The notes beneath the pieces were generated by a model. That model was not told where the DNA came from. It searched no databases and saw nothing but the letters and a program-made list of their open reading frames with translations. DNA of 64,000 nt, taken from NCBI RefSeq assembly GCF_004919105.1, contig NZ_STGK01000005.1:124001-188000 (forward strand), given 5' to 3'. Positions 52,600-61,493 of this stretch are shown here, in pieces. Both the position numbers and the translations under genes were made by a program. The DNA comes from Nocardioides sp. GY 10113 (GTDB taxonomy: Bacteria; Actinomycetota; Actinomycetes; Propionibacteriales; Nocardioidaceae). Numbering within the stretch: position 1 is the stretch's first letter; each line of letters opens with the position of its first letter.

Positions 52600-53823
52600 T
52601 CAGCCGATCCAGTCCGCGAGGCCCGTGTCGGGGTAGAGCGCGTCGGTGACCTGGAGGAAGACCGGGAAGTTGCCGTTGCAGGCGTTGGTGCCGAAGGCCA
52701 GCGCGACGCCGGTATCGGGGTTGTAGAAACTGAGCGCCTCCCACCCGAGCGCCTCCCCCTCGTGGCCGATCCAGTCGCCGATCTGGAAGATGCCGAGCCC
52801 GTAGGGCAGGCCGTTGGACAGGTCCTCGGTGGTGAGGCGCTCGGTCACCAGCTCGTCGGGCAGCAGCGCGTCGCCCGAGCCCGACAGCGCCCAGATTCCG
52901 AGGTCGCGGAGGGTGGAGTGCATGCCGCCGCCACCTTGGCCGTAGGAGACGTTCCAGTCGGTGGTGTCCTCGCCGGCGCTCACCCCGGTCGCCCCGTCGC
53001 CCTTCAGCTCCTTGACGCATCCGGCGTTGAGGTAGCCGTGGGTGCCCGGCTCGGGGAGCGTGGTGTCCTCGTTGGGCGGGAGGGCGGCGACCGACATCCC
53101 GAGGGGCTCGGTGATCCGGGACCGGATCAGGTCCTGGAGGCTCGAGCCGGTGACCTCCTCGACGATCTCCTGGAGGATCAGGTAGTTCGTGGTCGAGTAG
53201 GTCCCGACCGACGCTCCCCCAGCGTCGAGCCCGGTCCGGATCAAGGTGTCGGCGTCGTACACGGTGTCCGGGTTCGCGGCGGTCTCGGCGACGGTCGCGT
53301 CCGGCACGTTCATGTAGTCCTGGATGCCGCTGCGCATGGTGAGGAGCTCACGGAGGGTGACGTCGGCGACCTCGGCGACCTCGGAGAAGGTCTCGGCGAC
53401 CTCGGGGCCGGCCTCGGCGACCGTCTGGTCGAGCTCGAGCTCCCCCTCGTCGACCAGCTGCAGGACGACCGTCGCGGTGAAGGTCTTGCTGATGCTTCCG
53501 ATCCGGAGGACCTGGTCCACCGCCGCCGGTGCGCCGCCGGCCTCGGCCTCGCCGTACGCCTGCTCGTAGTAGCCCTTCTCCGGGTCGTACACGCCCACCC
53601 AGTAGCCCGGGGAGACCGACAGCGCGCCGGCGGCGTCGACCGCGTCGTCCACCGCGGTCGCGTCCGTATCGGACATCTCGTCCGCCGGTAGCCCGACGTC
53701 CACCGTCGCCGCCCCCGACGTCTCTGCGGCGCCCGGCGAGTCGCCCTCGTCCCCGCAGGAGGTCAGCAGGAGCACCACCGCGACGGGGATGGTCAGCTGG
53801 CGAGACAGCGATGTCACGTTCAT
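52600..53823 (-). CDS. Lipoprotein serine hydrolase, class C beta-lactamase/DD-peptidase family
   Basis: A 407-residue exported penicillin-binding-like hydrolase. The signal has the lipobox VLLLTSC. The SxxK nucleophile motif is RIGSISKTFTAT, and GHEGEALGWEAL is the third (HxG-type) motif. The second motif reads YSTTNYL where DD-peptidases and class C enzymes usually have Y-x-N (YSNTN), so the Asn is replaced by Thr; activity may be altered. Other features (LLTMRSGIQDYMN, GGGMHSTLRDLG) are typical. The ATG at 53823 has GGGAGGTG; an upstream in-frame start lacks a signal peptide. Substrate unknown. Confidence 0.86.
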   Translation of the reverse strand: MNVTSLSRQLTIPVAVVLLLTSCGDEGDSPGAAETSGAATVDVGLPADEMSDTDATAVDDAVDAAGALSVSPGYWVGVYDPEKGYYEQAYGEAEAGGAPAAVDQVLRIGSISKTFTATVVLQLVDEGELELDQTVAEAGPEVAETFSEVAEVADVTLRELLTMRSGIQDYMNVPDATVAETAANPDTVYDADTLIRTGLDAGGASVGTYSTTNYLILQEIVEEVTGSSLQDLIRSRITEPLGMSVAALPPNEDTTLPEPGTHGYLNAGCVKELKGDGATGVSAGEDTTDWNVSYGQGGGGMHSTLRDLGIWALSGSGDALLPDELVTERLTTEDLSNGLPYGLGIFQIGDWIGHEGEALGWEALSFYNPDTGVALAFGTNACNGNFPVFLQVTDALYPDTGLADWIG

Positions 53824-53948
53824 GGCACCTCCCGAGCTCGAGCCAGAACGCGGGGGGCAGCCCGGCGCGAGCCTGAGGTCCACACGAACCTCCTCGACCG
53901 ACCGGCGTCAAGGAGCCCGCGGGGCGGACAGCTGCCCTTCCGCCGCCC

Positions 53949-53954
53949 TACGGT
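53949..53954 (+). promoter_or_regulatory. Predicted -10 box of the CPBP protease gene
   Basis: TACGGT, 6 nt before the GTG at 53961. Confidence 0.35.
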
Positions 53955-53960
53955 GGTGGC

Positions 53961-54794
53961 GTGAAGGACGAGCCACAGCACGGCGTGGTCTCCCCGCCGG
54001 ACGCCCCGGGTCACACCGTCGCACACGGCGGGCGCCGGCTGACCTGGCCCAGGCTCCTCGGGCTCCTGGTGCTGGCGCTCCTCGTTCTCCCCCTGGCGGT
54101 CCCAGGCGCGACCCAGGCCGGCGCCGACGAGTACCCGACCGTCGGGGACGCGGCAGATCAGGCCCTCCAGGCCGCGGCGACGCTCGCGGTCGTCGTGCTC
54201 GCGATCACCTGGCTGCGCTGGTGGCGGCCGGTCTGGCGGGAGCCCGACGCGAGGCCGCGGGCTCGGCCGTGGGTCTGGATCGCGGGCCTCCCGCTCCCCC
54301 TGGCGCTGGCAACGGCCGACTGGTCGCGCATCGCCGCCGTTCCCGACGTGGCGCTGACGCTCGCGCTCTTCGCGCTCCTCGTGGGCGCCGGGGAGGAGCT
54401 GCTCTTCCGCGGCGTCATGCTGACCTTCCTGCGCGAGCGGCACCGCGAGTGGGTGGCGGTGCTGGTGACCACGGTGGTGTTCGCGACCCTGCACTTCACC
54501 GAGGGAGTTCCCGGGGTGCTGGACAACCTGGCGTTCGGCTACCTGGCGTACCTGATGCGCAGGGTGTCCGGAGGTCTGCTGGTGCCGATCCTCGTCCACG
54601 CGGCGGTCGACTTCAGTGTGTGGAGCGCCTTCTGCGGTCCGGGCCCGTACGAACCGGACTCCACCAGCTTCTTGCTGTTCCTGAGCTTCGTCGGCCTCAT
54701 CGTGGTCCTTCTCGTCCTGCGCCGGCGGATGTTCGACCCGGTGACCTCTGCCGCTGGGACATCCGTCCCGCCGGAGCAGGACAAGGGCGGCTGA
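53961..54794 (+). CDS. CPBP-family intramembrane metalloprotease
   Basis: A 277-residue membrane protein with about seven hydrophobic segments. The three CPBP (Abi/Rce1-like) motifs are present: GAGEELLFRGVML (EExxxR), TTVVFATLHFTEG (FxxxH) and VPILVHAAVDFSVW (HxxxD). Bacterial CPBP proteases are linked to bacteriocin self-immunity and membrane-protein processing; the target is unknown. The GTG at 53961 is 6 nt after TACGGT and is likely leaderless. It is divergent from the serine-hydrolase lipoprotein gene. The next 168 bp hold no gene. Confidence 0.87.
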   Translation: MKDEPQHGVVSPPDAPGHTVAHGGRRLTWPRLLGLLVLALLVLPLAVPGATQAGADEYPTVGDAADQALQAAATLAVVVLAITWLRWWRPVWREPDARPRARPWVWIAGLPLPLALATADWSRIAAVPDVALTLALFALLVGAGEELLFRGVMLTFLRERHREWVAVLVTTVVFATLHFTEGVPGVLDNLAFGYLAYLMRRVSGGLLVPILVHAAVDFSVWSAFCGPGPYEPDSTSFLLFLSFVGLIVVLLVLRRRMFDPVTSAAGTSVPPEQDKGG

Positions 54795-54962
54795 CGCCTC
54801 CTCCGGTCGGCCCCCCGAGACCCGGCCGCGAGTGGCTCGGCCATCGGCCCGTCCGGTCGAGCGACCCGCAGCCCGGGAGCACGGTGGTGCCCAGCGCGCC
54901 GACGGCACTGAAAGCCGGCCGCGATCAGGAGGACGGGAGGAGCACGCTCTGCCCGTGCCTCG

Positions 54963-55322
54963 TCAGGGACAGAACCCGTAGACCCGAAATGCCGGGTTCG
55001 GCTTCACGAACACGTGGTGCAGCGCCCGCCCGACCCACGGCTCACCGCGCAGCCGCGGGTGGCCGCCGTCGACCTGGAGAACGACGTGGGCCGGCACGGT
55101 CCGCGATGCCGCTGGCGCCGCGTCGGTCCAGCAGTCTGCGGCGTCGAGCAGCCGCGCGACCCGGTCGGCCCCCAGCGGCGCGGCCGGCGCGTCGGTGCGC
55201 TGCCCGGGCGCGAGGTCCGCGACCGGACGGGCCGGCTGGCCACGGAGCACGAGCGCGCAGGACGCGACCACGGCGAAGGTCAGCACGGATGACCACAGGG
55301 CGCGGAGCAGTGCCGTCCTCAT
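54963..55322 (-). CDS. Small exported protein coupled to the MFS transporter
   Basis: A 119-residue protein with one N-terminal hydrophobic helix (LLRALWSSVLTFAVVASCA) that could be a signal peptide or anchor. An exported domain contains DAADCWTDAAPAA and ends FRVYGFCP; the two exported cysteines may form a disulfide. I do not recognise the family. Its ATG overlaps the MFS stop codon (ATGA), so it is co-translated with the transporter and probably works with it or is simply co-regulated. Confidence 0.68.
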   Translation of the reverse strand: MRTALLRALWSSVLTFAVVASCALVLRGQPARPVADLAPGQRTDAPAAPLGADRVARLLDAADCWTDAAPAASRTVPAHVVLQVDGGHPRLRGEPWVGRALHHVFVKPNPAFRVYGFCP

Positions 55323-56839
55323 GCTGCACCCACCTCCATCGCCGGCTCAGCCGCCACCGCTGTCTGCGGCCCGGGCAGCACGAGAGCGGCGACCAGGGCC
55401 GCTGCGAGACAGAGCGCGCCGATGACCACGCAGGCGATGCTGATCCCGCCCAGGAAGGCCTCGTTCACGTCGGCCTTGGCTAGGCCGGCCAGCGGCCCGA
55501 TCGTGAGGGCGGCGCCGACCGAGTCCTGCGCCGCGGCCAGCTGGCCCGCCGGGAGCTGACCGGACCACAGGTCACTCAATCGGGACGCGTAGACCGAGGA
55601 GAAGAGCGAGCCGACCACCGCGACGCCCAGGGTCCCGCCGAGCTCCCGGGTCGCGTCGTTGACCGCCGATCCCACGCCGGCCCGCGCGGGCGGGAGGACG
55701 AGCAGGATGGACTCGGTGGCCGGGGTGGCGATGAGGCCCATGCCGATGCCCATCAGCACCATCTGCGGCACCACGACCGTCGGGTAGTCGGTACTGGCAT
55801 CCAGTCGGGCGATCCACAGGAACGCGGCGCCGAAGCTGATGAGTCCGCTCGTCACCACCACCTTGGTGCCGATCCGTGGCGCGAGGTTCGCTCCGAGCAC
55901 CGACGCGACCGCGATGCTGGTGGCCACCGGCAAGATCCGGGCGCCGGTGGAGAGCGGCCCGTAGCCCCGGATGAACTGGAAGTACTGGGTGATCAGGAAG
56001 ATGAAGCCGAACAGGGCGAAGAAGGTGATCGTCACCGCACCGCACGCCCCGCTGAACCGGCGATCCCGGAACAGGGAGACGTCCAGCATCGGATGCGCAC
56101 TGGCCCGTTCGGCGAGGACGAACCAGACCAGGAGCAGCCCGCTGCCCGCGAAGCCGACGAGCGTCGGGGTGGCGGTCCAACCGCGAGCGGGTGCCTCGAT
56201 GATGGTGTAGATGAGCAGCCCCAGCGCGGCCACCGACAGGACCAGTCCGGTCGTGTCGAGCTTCGGCACGGAGGGGTCCTTGGACTCGGGCACGACGGCG
56301 TACGCCAGTGCCGCGGCGACCAGCGCCAGCGGGACCAGTGCCCAGAAGACGCTGCCCCAGTAGAAGTGCTCGAGCAGCAGGCCGCCGGTGACGGGGCCGG
56401 CGGCGACGCCGACCCCGACCACGGCGCCCCAGATCCCGAGTGCCGCCGCTCGCTGCCGACGGTCGGTGAAGGTGTTGGCGATGATCGACAACGTGGTCGG
56501 GAAGATCAGGGCCGCGCAGGCTCCCATCGCGAACCGCAGCGCGACCAGCGCGCCGACCGAGGTCACCAGCGCGCCCGCCACGCTGGTCAGCGCGAACCCC
56601 AGCAGCCCGAGGATCAGCGCCGGCCGGCGCCCGAACCGGTCGGAGACGCTGCCGGCAGCCAGCACCAGAGCGGCGAAGGCGAGGTTGTAGCCGTCAACCA
56701 CCCACTGCAGCTCACGGGTGCCGGCGCCGAGCTCGTCGGAGAGGCTCGGCAGCGCGACGTTCACGATCGTGGTGTCCAGGTTGATGGCGAGGACGGCCGC
56801 ACACACCGTCATGAGAATCGCGACGTTCCTGCGGGTCAT
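55319..56839 (-). CDS. MFS drug transporter, EmrB/QacA (DHA2) type
   Basis: A 506-residue, 14-span drug:H+ antiporter. LDTTIVNVALPSLSDELGAG is the DHA2 motif D1 in helix 1, DRFGRRPALILGLLGFALTS is motif A, and GIWGAVVGVGVAAGPVTGGL is motif C of antiporters. It is divergent from a TetR regulator. The 90-bp gap contains two TGTTG-type palindromes, so expression is probably induced by a drug-like ligand. The downstream small exported protein gene overlaps its stop. Confidence 0.93.
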   Translation of the reverse strand: MTRRNVAILMTVCAAVLAINLDTTIVNVALPSLSDELGAGTRELQWVVDGYNLAFAALVLAAGSVSDRFGRRPALILGLLGFALTSVAGALVTSVGALVALRFAMGACAALIFPTTLSIIANTFTDRRQRAAALGIWGAVVGVGVAAGPVTGGLLLEHFYWGSVFWALVPLALVAAALAYAVVPESKDPSVPKLDTTGLVLSVAALGLLIYTIIEAPARGWTATPTLVGFAGSGLLLVWFVLAERASAHPMLDVSLFRDRRFSGACGAVTITFFALFGFIFLITQYFQFIRGYGPLSTGARILPVATSIAVASVLGANLAPRIGTKVVVTSGLISFGAAFLWIARLDASTDYPTVVVPQMVLMGIGMGLIATPATESILLVLPPARAGVGSAVNDATRELGGTLGVAVVGSLFSSVYASRLSDLWSGQLPAGQLAAAQDSVGAALTIGPLAGLAKADVNEAFLGGISIACVVIGALCLAAALVAALVLPGPQTAVAAEPAMEVGAA

Positions 56840-56856
56840 GGGAGACTCCCGTCCGA

Positions 56857-56909
56857 GATGTTGACACCGACAACATCGAGTGCACCACCGAATGTTGACA
56901 GTGTCAACA
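56857..56909. promoter_or_regulatory. Palindromic TetR operators between MFS and TetR genes
   Basis: GATGTTG-ACACCGA-CAACATC (56857-56877) and the perfect TGTTGACA-G-TGTCAACA (56893-56909) lie side by side. The second contains TTGACA on both strands, so binding would block -35 elements of both promoters. Confidence 0.7.
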
Positions 56910-56915
56910 CCCCTC

Positions 56916-56921
56916 TAGGAT
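56916..56921 (+). promoter_or_regulatory. Predicted -10 box of the TetR gene
   Basis: TAGGAT, 15 nt after the TTGACA inside the operator and 8 nt before the ATG at 56930. Confidence 0.4.
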
Positions 56922-56929
56922 GGGCGACG

Positions 56930-57583
56930 ATGAGCACCTACCACCACGGCAACCTGCGCAGCGAGCTGATCGCCACGGCGACCGAGCTCGCCCGGCGATC
57001 GGGGCCCGACGGCGTCGCCCTGCGCGAGGTCGCCCGCCAGGCGGGCGTCTCCCACAACGCCGCCTACCGCCACTTCTCGGACCGCGACGCTCTGCTCGCC
57101 GAGGTCGCCGCGGTCGCGATGGCCCAGCTCGAGCTCTCCATGCGCGAGCGCACCGCTCGGATCGCGGAGCCGGACCCCGGCCGCCGTGCCCGCCTGCGGC
57201 TCTCCGAGACGGGCCGCGCCTACGTGGACTTCGCCCTGGCGGAGCCGGGGCTGTTCAAGGTCGCCTTCGCCTCGATGAGCACGCTGGCGACCGCCACCGC
57301 CCCGGAGGTCACGCCGGCGCCCGAGCGGTCCGCGGCCGCGGTCGAAGGTTGGGAGCATGCCGGCCCGTACGGCGTCCTGGGCCACGTCCTCGACGAGTTG
57401 GTGGAGGCCGGCCAGCTGAGCCCGCAACGACGCGAGGGGGCCGAGCTCACCTGCTGGAGCGCCGTGCACGGTTTCGCGGCACTGCACCAGACCGGCCCCC
57501 TGCGCGCCGTCGAGCCCGAAGAACGCCGGCGCGCGCTCGAGGGGCTCCTCGCCACGATCGAGCACGGCCTGCTCGACGCGTGA
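56930..57583 (+). CDS. TetR-family regulator of the MFS transporter
   Basis: A 217-residue regulator. The helix-turn-helix is ATELARRSGPDGVALREVAR followed by QAGVSHNAAYRHFSDRDALL, typical of the TetR_C_33/WHG group; the C-terminal domain is helical with FALAEPGLFKVAFAS. It is encoded divergently from the MFS gene over two palindromes. The predicted -10 box is 8 nt upstream of the ATG, so the transcript is nearly leaderless. Confidence 0.93.
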   Translation: MSTYHHGNLRSELIATATELARRSGPDGVALREVARQAGVSHNAAYRHFSDRDALLAEVAAVAMAQLELSMRERTARIAEPDPGRRARLRLSETGRAYVDFALAEPGLFKVAFASMSTLATATAPEVTPAPERSAAAVEGWEHAGPYGVLGHVLDELVEAGQLSPQRREGAELTCWSAVHGFAALHQTGPLRAVEPEERRRALEGLLATIEHGLLDA

Positions 57584-57634
57584 GCGGGCGCCAAGCGGAT
57601 CTCGGCGCGCGCCATCCTGCGCCATGATGGGCCG

Positions 57635-57871
57635 GTGGGCGCCGCTACAGATCGGACTGCGACGGAATCGGTGTGGGCCTACCCCGAAGCCGCCGCGGGC
57701 TACGAGGTGCTCGCGGCCACCTCGCCCTCCGTCCCGGCAGGATGGTTCGCTGCACGGTTTACGGCGAGGAGGTCGTCGTCCGGCCTGGAGACTTCTGCGG
57801 CGGCTGGATCACCGGCCAGGTGGCCGGCCCTTCAGGGTGGACCTGGCACGCTCGGCTGGTGGGCATCCTGA
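57635..57871 (+). pseudogene. Decayed DUF427 gene with internal deletion and two frameshifts
   Basis: A remnant of a gene like the intact DUF427 gene at 48063. The start gives ESVWAYPEAAAGYEVLA, which joins the first W-x-Y-P motif of the intact protein (Trp14) to the second (Trp101): about 87 residues are missing. A 1-nt loss near 57712 then shifts to the frame reading RCTVYGEEVVVRPGDFCGGW, and a 2-nt loss near 57830 restores the first frame for GGPGTLGW. It cannot make a normal DUF427 protein. Confidence 0.75.
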
Positions 57872-57975
57872 ACGCCGCGAAGGACTGAGGAGCGGATGGC
57901 ATGACGCGACGAGCGCTGAACGACGCGGTGACGACCGCGGGCGTCGATGCCGCCCGTCGAGCGGGGGGACGAAGG

Positions 57976-58962
57976 ATGCGCGCCGTCGTGCTCGACGCCC
58001 CGGGGCCCGTCGAGGCGCTGCACCTCCGAGAGCTCCCCGTCCCCCGACCCGAGCCTGGGTGGGTGCTGATCTCGGTGAAGGCCTTCGGCCTGAACCGCTC
58101 CGAGCTGCACACCCGACTCGGTCTGGCAGAGGGCATGACCTACCCCCGCGTCCTGGGCATCGAGGCGACCGGTGTGGTCGCCTCGTGTCCCGGCGGCGAG
58201 CTCGCCCCGGGACAGCAGGTGGTGGCGCTGCTGGGCGGCATGGGCCGGCGCTTCGACGGCGGGTACGCCGAGTACACCTGCGTGCCCGTCAGCCAGGTGA
58301 TCGCCTTCCACAGTGACCTCCCCTGGTCGACGCTCGGCGCCGTACCGGAGATGCTGCAGACCGCCTACGGCTCACTCACCGTCGGCCTGGACGTGCGGCC
58401 CGGCCAGACGCTGCTCGTTCGCGGCGGCACCTCCAGCGTGGGGATGACCGCCACGATCCTGGCGAAGAGGATGGGCCTGAGGGTCCTTGCGACCACCCGG
58501 AACCCCGACAGCGTCGACCTGCTCACCTCGGTGGGGGTCGACCACGTCCTGATCGACGACGGCCCGCTCGCCGACCGGGTCCGCTCCCTCGCTCCCGGCG
58601 GGGTCGACGCCGCACTGGACCTGGTCGGCACGCCGACCCTCCCCGACTGCCTGCGGGCCACGCGTGTCCACGGCGTCGTGTGCATGTCCGGGATGTTGTC
58701 GAACCAGTGGACCTTGCCGGACTTCTACCCCACCGGAGACATCCCGAGCGGCGTCCGCCTCACCGGCTACAGCGGCGAGGCGAGCGACCTCCCGGCCCCC
58801 GTCCTCCAGGAGTTCCTCGACGCGGTCGCCGCCGGCGATGTCACCGTGCCGATCGGCCGGATCTTCCAGCTCGACGAGATCCGCGAGGCACATCGGCTGA
58901 TGGAGGAGAACGCCGCCGGCGGGAAGATCGTCGTGCTCACCGGCCGAGGAGGGACCAGCTGA
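57976..58962 (+). CDS. Zinc-binding-dehydrogenase-like MDR oxidoreductase
   Basis: A 328-residue NAD(P)-dependent oxidoreductase of the quinone-reductase MDR branch. Segments are MRAVVLDAPGPVEALHL, AFGLNRSELHTRLG, VLGIEATGVVAS and LLVRGGTSSVGMTATILAKR (nucleotide-binding). The usual catalytic zinc cysteines are not present. The ATG at 57976 follows GGGGGGA; in-frame codons back to 57901 show no ribosome-binding site. It follows the DUF427 remnant and precedes the Moco oxidoreductase pair; no shared pathway is evident. Confidence 0.87.
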   Translation: MRAVVLDAPGPVEALHLRELPVPRPEPGWVLISVKAFGLNRSELHTRLGLAEGMTYPRVLGIEATGVVASCPGGELAPGQQVVALLGGMGRRFDGGYAEYTCVPVSQVIAFHSDLPWSTLGAVPEMLQTAYGSLTVGLDVRPGQTLLVRGGTSSVGMTATILAKRMGLRVLATTRNPDSVDLLTSVGVDHVLIDDGPLADRVRSLAPGGVDAALDLVGTPTLPDCLRATRVHGVVCMSGMLSNQWTLPDFYPTGDIPSGVRLTGYSGEASDLPAPVLQEFLDAVAAGDVTVPIGRIFQLDEIREAHRLMEENAAGGKIVVLTGRGGTS

Positions 58963-59074
58963 GCCGTGGCGCACCGGGCCCAGCGGGTGCCGCTGGCGAA
59001 GGCTGTGAGTGGCCGCACGCCTTGCGGGTCAGATGGCAGGTGCGGTCGGGGTTCGCGCCGAGCACAATGGGGCC

Positions 59075-59683
59075 ATGCCGATCACCCGCGGGTTCTCGCG
59101 GCGGCGCCCCACGCCGGCCGCCGACCGGATCCCACCCGGTCAGTACGACGTCGGCGCGGGGTGGCCCGTCCTCAGCGCCGAGGCGACCCCGCGCCTGGAT
59201 CCCGACCGCTGGACCCTCACGGTGGACGGGCTGGTCGACACGCCCCGGACCTGGACCTGGGACGAGCTGCGCGAGCTGCCAGGGTCGCACTTCTCCGGCG
59301 ACATCCACTGCGTCACCACGTGGTCGAAGCTCGACGTCACGTTCACCGGGGTGAGCGTCGACGTGCTGCTCGATGCCACCGGGCCGCAGCCGGAGGGCAG
59401 GTTCGTGATGGCGCACTCGGTGACCGGCTACACGACCAACCTGCCCCCGGCCGACCTCGTCGACGGCAAGGCCTGGGTGGTCTGGGAGTTCGACGGCAAG
59501 CCACTGCCCCGCGACCACGGGGGCCCGCTGCGGCTGCTGGTGCCGCACCTGTACTTCTGGAAGTCCGCGAAGTGGGTGTCCCGGCTGGAGGTCAAGGCGG
59601 TCGACGAGCCCGGCTTCTGGGAACGCAACGGCTACCACGACCGCGGCGACCCGTGGCGCGAGCAGCGCTACCAGGGCGACTGA
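59075..59683 (+). CDS. Sulfite-oxidase-like molybdopterin-dependent oxidoreductase
   Basis: A 202-residue single-domain Moco enzyme of the SUOX/YedY fold. SGDIHCVTTWSKLDVTFTG carries the Cys that coordinates molybdenum. VMAHSVTGYTTNLPPADL and HGGPLRLLVPHLYFWKSAKW are the other fold markers. There is no Tat signal, so it acts in the cytosol, unlike MsrP. The next gene starts 2 bp after its stop and encodes a flavin reductase, presumably its electron donor. Substrate unknown. Confidence 0.88.
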   Translation: MPITRGFSRRRPTPAADRIPPGQYDVGAGWPVLSAEATPRLDPDRWTLTVDGLVDTPRTWTWDELRELPGSHFSGDIHCVTTWSKLDVTFTGVSVDVLLDATGPQPEGRFVMAHSVTGYTTNLPPADLVDGKAWVVWEFDGKPLPRDHGGPLRLLVPHLYFWKSAKWVSRLEVKAVDEPGFWERNGYHDRGDPWREQRYQGD

Positions 59684-59684
59684 C

Positions 59685-60446
59685 GTGGGGCCCGCCGAGC
59701 GCTCGGTCGAGGAGGCCGAGGCGGTCGCCGCGCACCGCGCCACCGCCTGGACCGACGGCACGATCATCGAGAAGGACCTTCCCTCCCCCACCACCGTGCG
59801 GCTGCGCATGCACGTCGCCCGGCGTGACGGCCACCGTCCGGGGCAGCACTACCTCATCCGGCTGCGGGCGCCCGACGGCTACACCGCCCAGCGCCCCTAC
59901 TCGCTGGCCTCCGACCCCGACGACCCGCTGCTGGAGTTCCTCGTCGAGCGGCAGCCCGACGGCGAGGTGTCGGAGTTCCTCGCCGACGTCGCCGAGGTCG
60001 GCGACGTCCTCGAGCTGCGCGGTCCGATCGGACGCTGGTTCACCTGGGACTCCGGTACGCCGGCCCTCTGCCTGGTCGGCGGCACCGGCGTCGTGCCCGC
60101 GGTCGCCATGGCCCGCACCGCCCGTCGGCTGGGCCGCGCGGAGCTGGTGCGGATCGCCGCCATGGGACGCACCCCCGCCCAGCTGCCCTACGCCGCGGAG
60201 CTGGAGAGGCTCGGCGCCACGCTCGCGTTCACCCGCCACGACACCCCCGAGCGGGGCGCCGGGCCCTTCACGCCCGAGGAGATCGACCCGCTCCTGGCCG
60301 GAGCCGAGACGTTCTTCGTCTGCGGGTCGGCCCGCTTCGCCGCCTATGCCGAGACCCTCCTCCTCGACCTGGGCGTGGACCCGCGCTCCATCCGCGTCGA
60401 GCGGTTCGGAGCGTCAACAGGCGACGAGGTCGACCCGACGAGCTGA
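59685..60446 (+). CDS. FAD/NAD-binding ferredoxin-reductase-type oxidoreductase
   Basis: A 253-residue flavoprotein of the FNR-like superfamily. [19 protein letters not shown] leads to RPYSLAS, the FAD-binding RxYS motif. [20 protein letters not shown] is the NAD(P)H site and [17 protein letters not shown] the C-terminal pyridine-nucleotide motif. There is no 2Fe-2S domain, so electrons probably pass directly to the Moco protein encoded 2 bp upstream. The GTG start at 59685 implies translational coupling. Confidence 0.87.
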   Translation: MGPAERSVEEAEAVAAHRATAWTDGTIIEKDLPSPTTVRLRMHVARRDGHRPGQHYLIRLRAPDGYTAQRPYSLASDPDDPLLEFLVERQPDGEVSEFLADVAEVGDVLELRGPIGRWFTWDSGTPALCLVGGTGVVPAVAMARTARRLGRAELVRIAAMGRTPAQLPYAAELERLGATLAFTRHDTPERGAGPFTPEEIDPLLAGAETFFVCGSARFAAYAETLLLDLGVDPRSIRVERFGASTGDEVDPTS

Positions 60447-60547
60447 CCTCGACAACGCCCCGCGAGCCGCCGGCCCAGGGACCTTCGTCATCCGATCCGG
60501 GCCGGATCGCCCTCCCCGCCGGCGGCCAACCGGCGAAGAGTCAGGTC

Positions 60548-61489
60548 ATGGGCGGCAAGACGACCGCGGTCGCCGAGGGCTCCGCGTCGGCGATCTGGAC
60601 CCGCGCCCTGGTCAAGGACTTCGGCTCGACCCGGGCGCTGGACGGCCTCGACCTGGACGTCGCGATCGGCGAGGTGCACGGCTTCCTGGGGCCCAACGGT
60701 GCGGGCAAGACGACGACGATGCGAATCCTGCTCGGCATGCTGCGCGCGTCGGACGGCGCGGTCAGGCTCCTGGGCGGTGACCCCTGGCGCGAGTCCGCCC
60801 GCCTGCACCGCCGGCTGGCGTACGTCCCGGGCGAGGTCAACCTGTGGCCGAACCTCACCGGCGGCGAGGTGATCGACCTCCTCTCGGACCTGCGCGGCGG
60901 GCTCGTCCCGTCACGCCGGGCCGAGCTCCTCGAGCGGTTCGACCTCGACCCGACCAAGCAGATCCGTGCGTACTCGAAGGGGAACCGGCAGAAGGTCGCG
61001 CTGATCGCGGCGTTCGCCTCCGACGTGGAGCTCTACCTTCTCGACGAGCCGACCTCGGGCCTGGACCCACTGATGGAGTCGGTCTTCCAGGACGTGGTCC
61101 GGTCCGTGCGCAAACGGGGGCACACCGTGCTGCTCTCGAGCCACATCCTCTCCGAGGTCGAGGCGCTGTGCGACCGGGTCACGATCATCCGGAACGGTCG
61201 CGCGGCCGAGTCCGGCACCTTCGCCGACCTGCGGCACCTCACCCGCACCTCGGTGGCGGTCGAGACCGCGCGTCCGGCGACCGTGCTGGCCACGCTCGCG
61301 GGGGTGCACGACCTCACGCTGGAGGAGACCGCCGCGCGGTTCAGCGTCGACCTCCGCGACCTCAACGACGTGCTGCAGGCCCTGGTCGGCTGCGGTGTCC
61401 TCTCCTTGACCTGCACGCCGCCGACCCTCGAGGAGCTCTTCCTCCGGCAGTACGGCGACGAGCTGGACGCGGTCGCAGAGGCGGTGTGA
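60548..61489 (+). CDS. ABC transporter ATPase (polyketide-exporter-type system)
   Basis: A 313-residue ATPase of the DrrA/TnrB2 class. [15 protein letters not shown] (Walker A), [16 protein letters not shown] (divergent signature, YSKGN rather than LSGGQ), [13 protein letters not shown] (Walker B) and LLSSHIL (switch His) are visible. The C-terminal 80 residues form the DUF4162-like extension typical of drug/antibiotic exporters. The ATG at 60548 follows GAAGAGTCAGGTC. The permease starts 4 nt after its stop. Confidence 0.92.
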   Translation: MGGKTTAVAEGSASAIWTRALVKDFGSTRALDGLDLDVAIGEVHGFLGPNGAGKTTTMRILLGMLRASDGAVRLLGGDPWRESARLHRRLAYVPGEVNLWPNLTGGEVIDLLSDLRGGLVPSRRAELLERFDLDPTKQIRAYSKGNRQKVALIAAFASDVELYLLDEPTSGLDPLMESVFQDVVRSVRKRGHTVLLSSHILSEVEALCDRVTIIRNGRAAESGTFADLRHLTRTSVAVETARPATVLATLAGVHDLTLEETAARFSVDLRDLNDVLQALVGCGVLSLTCTPPTLEELFLRQYGDELDAVAEAV

Positions 61490-61493
61490 GGCG

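Noticed and set aside
53789..55483. 564-residue plus-strand open frame overlapping the CPBP gene
   Set aside because: It is Arg/Pro/Ala/Gly-rich with no family; the CPBP protease frame inside it has all motifs.
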